26,085 bases of DNA, taken from the IMG/VR virus record IMGVR_UViG_3300025853_000557, positions 1-26,085 of that record, one strand, 5' to 3'. The stretch's first letter is position 1. Every line of letters starts with the position of its first letter. This document shows, piece by piece, positions 24,451 to 26,085 of the stretch. Made by a program: the position numbers and the translations under genes. Source of the stretch: a virus. The notes below the pieces were generated by a model. That model saw nothing but the letters and a program-made list of their open reading frames with translations. It made no database searches and had not been told where the DNA came from.

Positions 24451-24668
24451 CTGTAGATCTAGGATTGCTTGGCTATTTACCATTACCTTTAATGCCTTTC
24501 GATAAAGTGAAACCTCTCCCTAATAAGAAAGAACGTATTGTAGAAGAGACCCACAGATCTGTTGACAGAAAAGCAGAAGACTACAAATATGAAACAGCCT
24601 ACGCATACCACCCGCATAATCAAGCTAAATATCAATCAGCACAAATAGTGGACTTTGTAGTAGCATGA
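24447..24668 (+). CDS. Hypothetical protein, small
   Basis: 73 residues and not recognised. The N-terminus is hydrophobic and proline-rich (LGLLGYLPLPLMPFDKVKPLP). The rest is charged and rich in Tyr, His and Ala (KYETAYAYHPHNQAKYQ). There is no clear membrane helix. It is joined to both neighbours by ATGA overlaps, which supports it as a real gene. The function cannot be stated. Confidence 0.5.
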   Translation: MTVDLGLLGYLPLPLMPFDKVKPLPNKKERIVEETHRSVDRKAEDYKYETAYAYHPHNQAKYQSAQIVDFVVA

Positions 24669-24895
24669 AAATAACACCAGAATGGTTAGACAAGTGGCGT
24701 ATATGGCCTCGCATGATCCTCACACTTTACGGGATTGCTTTCTATAACACAACAACTTGGTTTATGGCTCTCCCTGATCCCTCAAACGCTCAGGCAGGAT
24801 TCGTTAGCGTAATCGTGGGGGCTGGGGCAGGATTTTATGGAATATATGTAAATGGTAAAGCGCCTTCTGGTGGTAGCAACTCTAGTTCTAAGTAG
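24665..24895 (+). CDS. Holin candidate
   Basis: 76 residues with two hydrophobic segments: about 15-34 (WPRMILTLYGIAFYNTTTWF) and about 45-63 (GFVSVIVGAGAGFYGIYV), separated by a short turn (LPDPSNAQ), then a Gly/Ser-rich tail. The size, two membrane spans, short charged N-terminus (KITPEWLDKWR) and place just before a spanin candidate and an endopeptidase fit a small holin that permeabilises the inner membrane. Related small proteins in other phages carry the same W-PR and LPDP-QA-F features. Its last 44 bases also encode the start of the next gene in another frame. Confidence 0.68.
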   Translation: MKITPEWLDKWRIWPRMILTLYGIAFYNTTTWFMALPDPSNAQAGFVSVIVGAGAGFYGIYVNGKAPSGGSNSSSK

Positions 24896-25220
24896 TTGTG
24901 GACCCCTTTCTTATCTTAATCCTTTAAGCAATAGTGGAGGCCCTACTGTTAATGCAAACGTCTTGGCGGGAAAAGAAAATACACAACAAGTGGTCGCACA
25001 ACAAAATAGACAAGAAGCTGGCAGGGACATCGTTACAACAGAGAAGGAAGTCGAGGCCGAAAACGTCGAGACAATTAAGATATCAAACACAAATATACCA
25101 ATCTGGGTCATCCTCTTGCTTGTGCTTGGGTGGCTATTGCCAACACCAACAAGTATCGCAATCTGGTTTGGGAACCTATTCACTTCAATCTTTCAAAGGA
25201 AGAAATCCGATGACATTTAA
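24852..25220 (+). CDS. u-Spanin candidate (outer-membrane lipoprotein with C-terminal membrane segment)
   Basis: 122 residues. The N-terminus is a lipoprotein signal (MVKRLLVVATLVLSSC) with lipobox LSSC, Cys16 being the lipidated residue. A Gln/Glu-rich polar stretch (about 35-78) is followed by one membrane helix (about 83-100, WVILLLVLGWLLPTPTS). This order, lipid anchor in the outer membrane and helix in the inner, is that of unimolecular spanins such as T1 gp11, which fuse the two membranes in the last step of lysis. The gene begins inside the holin candidate (44-base overlap in another frame) and ends inside the endopeptidase gene (11 bases). It implies a Gram-negative host. Alternatives are a Bor-like or other lipoprotein, but the second membrane segment argues against that. 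Confidence 0.7.
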   Translation: MVKRLLVVATLVLSSCGPLSYLNPLSNSGGPTVNANVLAGKENTQQVVAQQNRQEAGRDIVTTEKEVEAENVETIKISNTNIPIWVILLLVLGWLLPTPTSIAIWFGNLFTSIFQRKKSDDI

Positions 25221-25677
25221 ACTTGGCGCTAGAAGCGAAGAAAGGCTACTAGGCGTAAATGAAACACTTGTAGATATTGTGCAACGTGCCATTTCTCTCA
25301 CCAAACAAGACTTCTCAGTGATTTGTGGTAGAAGAACCAAACAAGAACAAGAGGCCCTAGTTGCTAAAGGTGCCTCACAGACAATGAAGAGCAAGCACCT
25401 TGAAGGTAAAGCTGTAGACCTTATGGCTTATGTAGCTGGATCTGGTGGTCGTTGGGAACTTAATCTCTATGATGAAATTGCAGATGCTATGGCAGAAGCT
25501 GCTGCTGATCTAGGCGTCACTAATTTGCGTTGGGGGGCTGCATGGCATATAGATGATCTAGCCTCTTGGTGGGAAAACAACAACACTGCAGAAGATGCTA
25601 TGAACGCTTATGTAGACCTAAGACGATCTCAGGGTAAAAGACCATTCATAGACGCTCCACATTTCGAGCTTACATAA
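25210..25677 (+). CDS. Endolysin, peptidase M15 (L-Ala-D-Glu or VanY-type endopeptidase)
   Basis: 155 residues from the ATG at 25210, which follows an AAGGAAG site. Upstream extension of this frame as far as 24934 is only read-through of the spanin gene region. Zinc ligands expected for M15 enzymes are present: His63 and Asp70 in SKHLEGKAVDLM, and His151 in DAPHFEL. GRRTKQEQEALVAKG (about 40-54) is also a family feature. It has no signal peptide or membrane segment, so it should need the holin to reach the peptidoglycan. The gene ends the + strand operon, and a strong terminator begins eight bases after the stop codon. Confidence 0.9.
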   Translation: MTFKLGARSEERLLGVNETLVDIVQRAISLTKQDFSVICGRRTKQEQEALVAKGASQTMKSKHLEGKAVDLMAYVAGSGGRWELNLYDEIADAMAEAAADLGVTNLRWGAAWHIDDLASWWENNNTAEDAMNAYVDLRRSQGKRPFIDAPHFELT

Positions 25678-25811
25678 AAAGAGAGGCCCCGCAAGGGGCC
25701 TTTTTTGTGTTTAGCTTTACGATATAGTTTTGGCTTTTTCTTATCAGGGATTACCTTAGACCTATACTTAGGTTGTCTAAGATCCTTAGCCATTGGGTTA
25801 GGCTTCCTCAT
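25629..25811 (-). CDS. Small basic protein, function unknown; reads through the terminator
   Basis: 60 residues. The first 37 (PNPMAKDLRQPKYRSKVI, then Lys/Arg-rich) resemble short basic proteins found in phages of Alphaproteobacteria, of unknown role. A GGAGAG site precedes its ATG. From about residue 38 (KGPLRGLSF) the frame runs through the terminator hairpin at 25685-25706 and the 3' end of the endolysin gene on the opposite strand, ending at 25629. If the terminator works on this strand, most transcripts would end before the stop codon. The natural end may therefore be earlier, or the C-terminus may be a by-product of a lost stop. It is the last gene of the leftward cluster. Confidence 0.5.
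   Translation of the reverse strand: MRKPNPMAKDLRQPKYRSKVIPDKKKPKLYRKAKHKKGPLRGLSFYVSSKCGASMNGLLP
25685..25706 (+). terminator. Rho-independent terminator of the late operon
   Basis: GGCCCC (25685-25690), GCAA tetraloop, GGGGCC (25695-25700), then six T (25701-25706). All pairs are G-C and the loop is a GNRA tetraloop, making a very stable stem. On the - strand the same hairpin is followed by TCTCTTTTT, so it may stop both strands, in line with the converging gene order. Confidence 0.92.
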
Positions 25812-25989
25812 CTTTGTCTCTCCAGTTTAAACATCGAAAGTCAGCTATCACCCAACCTTGTTCATAAAAATGTTTAGCGCCTACTTGCACTGACATTTGA
25901 CACAGTTCCTCTGTAGGATGTATTCTAGGGTCTATAGATGCTTGACAGAGACCTTCACTCAAACAAACAAGTAGAATTGCGCTCCACAT
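25798..25989 (-). CDS. Small secreted protein, function unknown
   Basis: 63 residues. It begins with a short signal-peptide-like stretch (MWSAILLVCLSEGLCQAS), with cleavage plausible near CQA. The mature part has two Cys (30 and 53) able to form a disulphide and ends in GWVIADFRCLNWRDKDEE. Similar small periplasmic proteins exist in phage genomes without known function. A strong GGAAGGAAG ribosome site on the - strand precedes the ATG. It overlaps the start of the next leftward gene by 14 bases. The cluster runs opposite to the late genes and may belong to the early or middle region. Confidence 0.55.
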   Translation of the reverse strand: MWSAILLVCLSEGLCQASIDPRIHPTEELCQMSVQVGAKHFYEQGWVIADFRCLNWRDKDEEA

Positions 25990-25990
25990 A

Positions 25991-26083
25991 TTAACTTCCT
26001 TCCATTTCTTCTATTAACCTATTTAGATACCATTGTGCCTTCTTTAAGTCTTCTAGTGGTTTTCCCTTGTACCTGTAGCGATG
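25991..26083 (-). CDS. Partial small phage protein (C-terminal part), cut by the window edge
   Basis: The last 30 codons of a leftward gene enter the window from the right, reading HRYRYKGKPLEDLKKAQWYL then NRLIEEMEGS and a TAA stop (25991-25993 on the - strand). The conserved-looking YKGKPLEDLKKAQWYL segment occurs in short phage proteins of unknown function, usually among replication or nucleotide genes. The stop lies one base before the ATG of the next leftward gene, whose ribosome site is inside this gene's last codons, so the two are co-translated. The start lies beyond the window. Confidence 0.6.
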   Translation of the reverse strand, partial: HRYRYKGKPLEDLKKAQWYLNRLIEEMEGS

Positions 26084-26085
26084 CA

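Noticed and set aside
24934-25209. Upstream extension of the endolysin frame to a start at 24934 (247 residues in all)
   Set aside because: The extra 92 residues lie out of frame over the spanin gene, are basic and low in structure, and match no M15 N-terminus. The ATG at 25210 has a good AAGGAAG site and gives a normal-length enzyme.
1-26085. Prophage attachment site, integrase, tRNA or insertion sequence
   Set aside because: No integrase, transposase, terminal inverted repeats or tRNA-like sequence was seen, so a prophage state or mobile insertion cannot be supported from this window.

Overview
The window is a block of a tailed double-stranded DNA phage (or prophage) genome. It holds DNA packaging, head, tail and lysis genes, packed tightly on the + strand from about 516 to 25677. 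A converging - strand cluster of small genes enters at the right edge. The tail genes (gp10-like completion protein, DUF4128 terminator, tube protein, frameshifted chaperone pair, 770-residue tape measure, J-like tip protein, no sheath) indicate a siphovirus with a lambda-type flexible tail. A lipoprotein spanin candidate points to a Gram-negative host. The terminase resembles the gene-transfer-agent type common in alphaproteobacterial phages, and several small proteins look like those of marine alphaproteobacterial phages. The host assignment is inference from family resemblance. No integrase, repressor or tRNA gene is visible, so lifestyle cannot be decided here.

Layout: 1-515 is non-coding, AT-rich and full of dyads. 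516-2235 encodes small and large terminase. 2236-8876 encodes portal, two virion surface proteins, a multidomain XkdF-type protease, scaffold, decoration protein and major capsid protein. 8888-10920 encodes head-tail connectors, tail completion and tail terminator. 10931-15032 encodes tail tube, the frameshifted chaperone pair and tape measure. 15032-19950 encodes the tail tip (two hub proteins, a DUF6950 K-like protein and J). 19950-22878 encodes two fibre proteins. 22929-23734 holds three small accessory proteins (one DUF7936, one DUF6447). 23756-25677 is a lysis-associated run of small membrane proteins, a holin candidate, a u-spanin candidate and an M15 endopeptidase, closed by a strong terminator at 25685-25706. 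25629-26085 holds three small - strand genes, the last cut by the window edge.

Most neighbouring genes overlap by 1-17 bases (ATGA and TAATG junctions), which suggests one long late transcript with translational coupling. Points of most interest are: overlapping in-phase slippery heptamers giving a lambda G/GT-like -1 fusion of the two tail chaperone frames; an H-type pseudoknot geometry just upstream of that gene; six exact-length 23-residue repeats in a virion protein; a ChaB/XkdF fusion protease; a visible change in codon style where the tail-tip module starts; a spanin gene that begins inside the holin candidate; and a - strand gene that reads through the late terminator. I found no convincing wholly new defence or mobile system. 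The non-standard signals are mainly RNA-level and modular.
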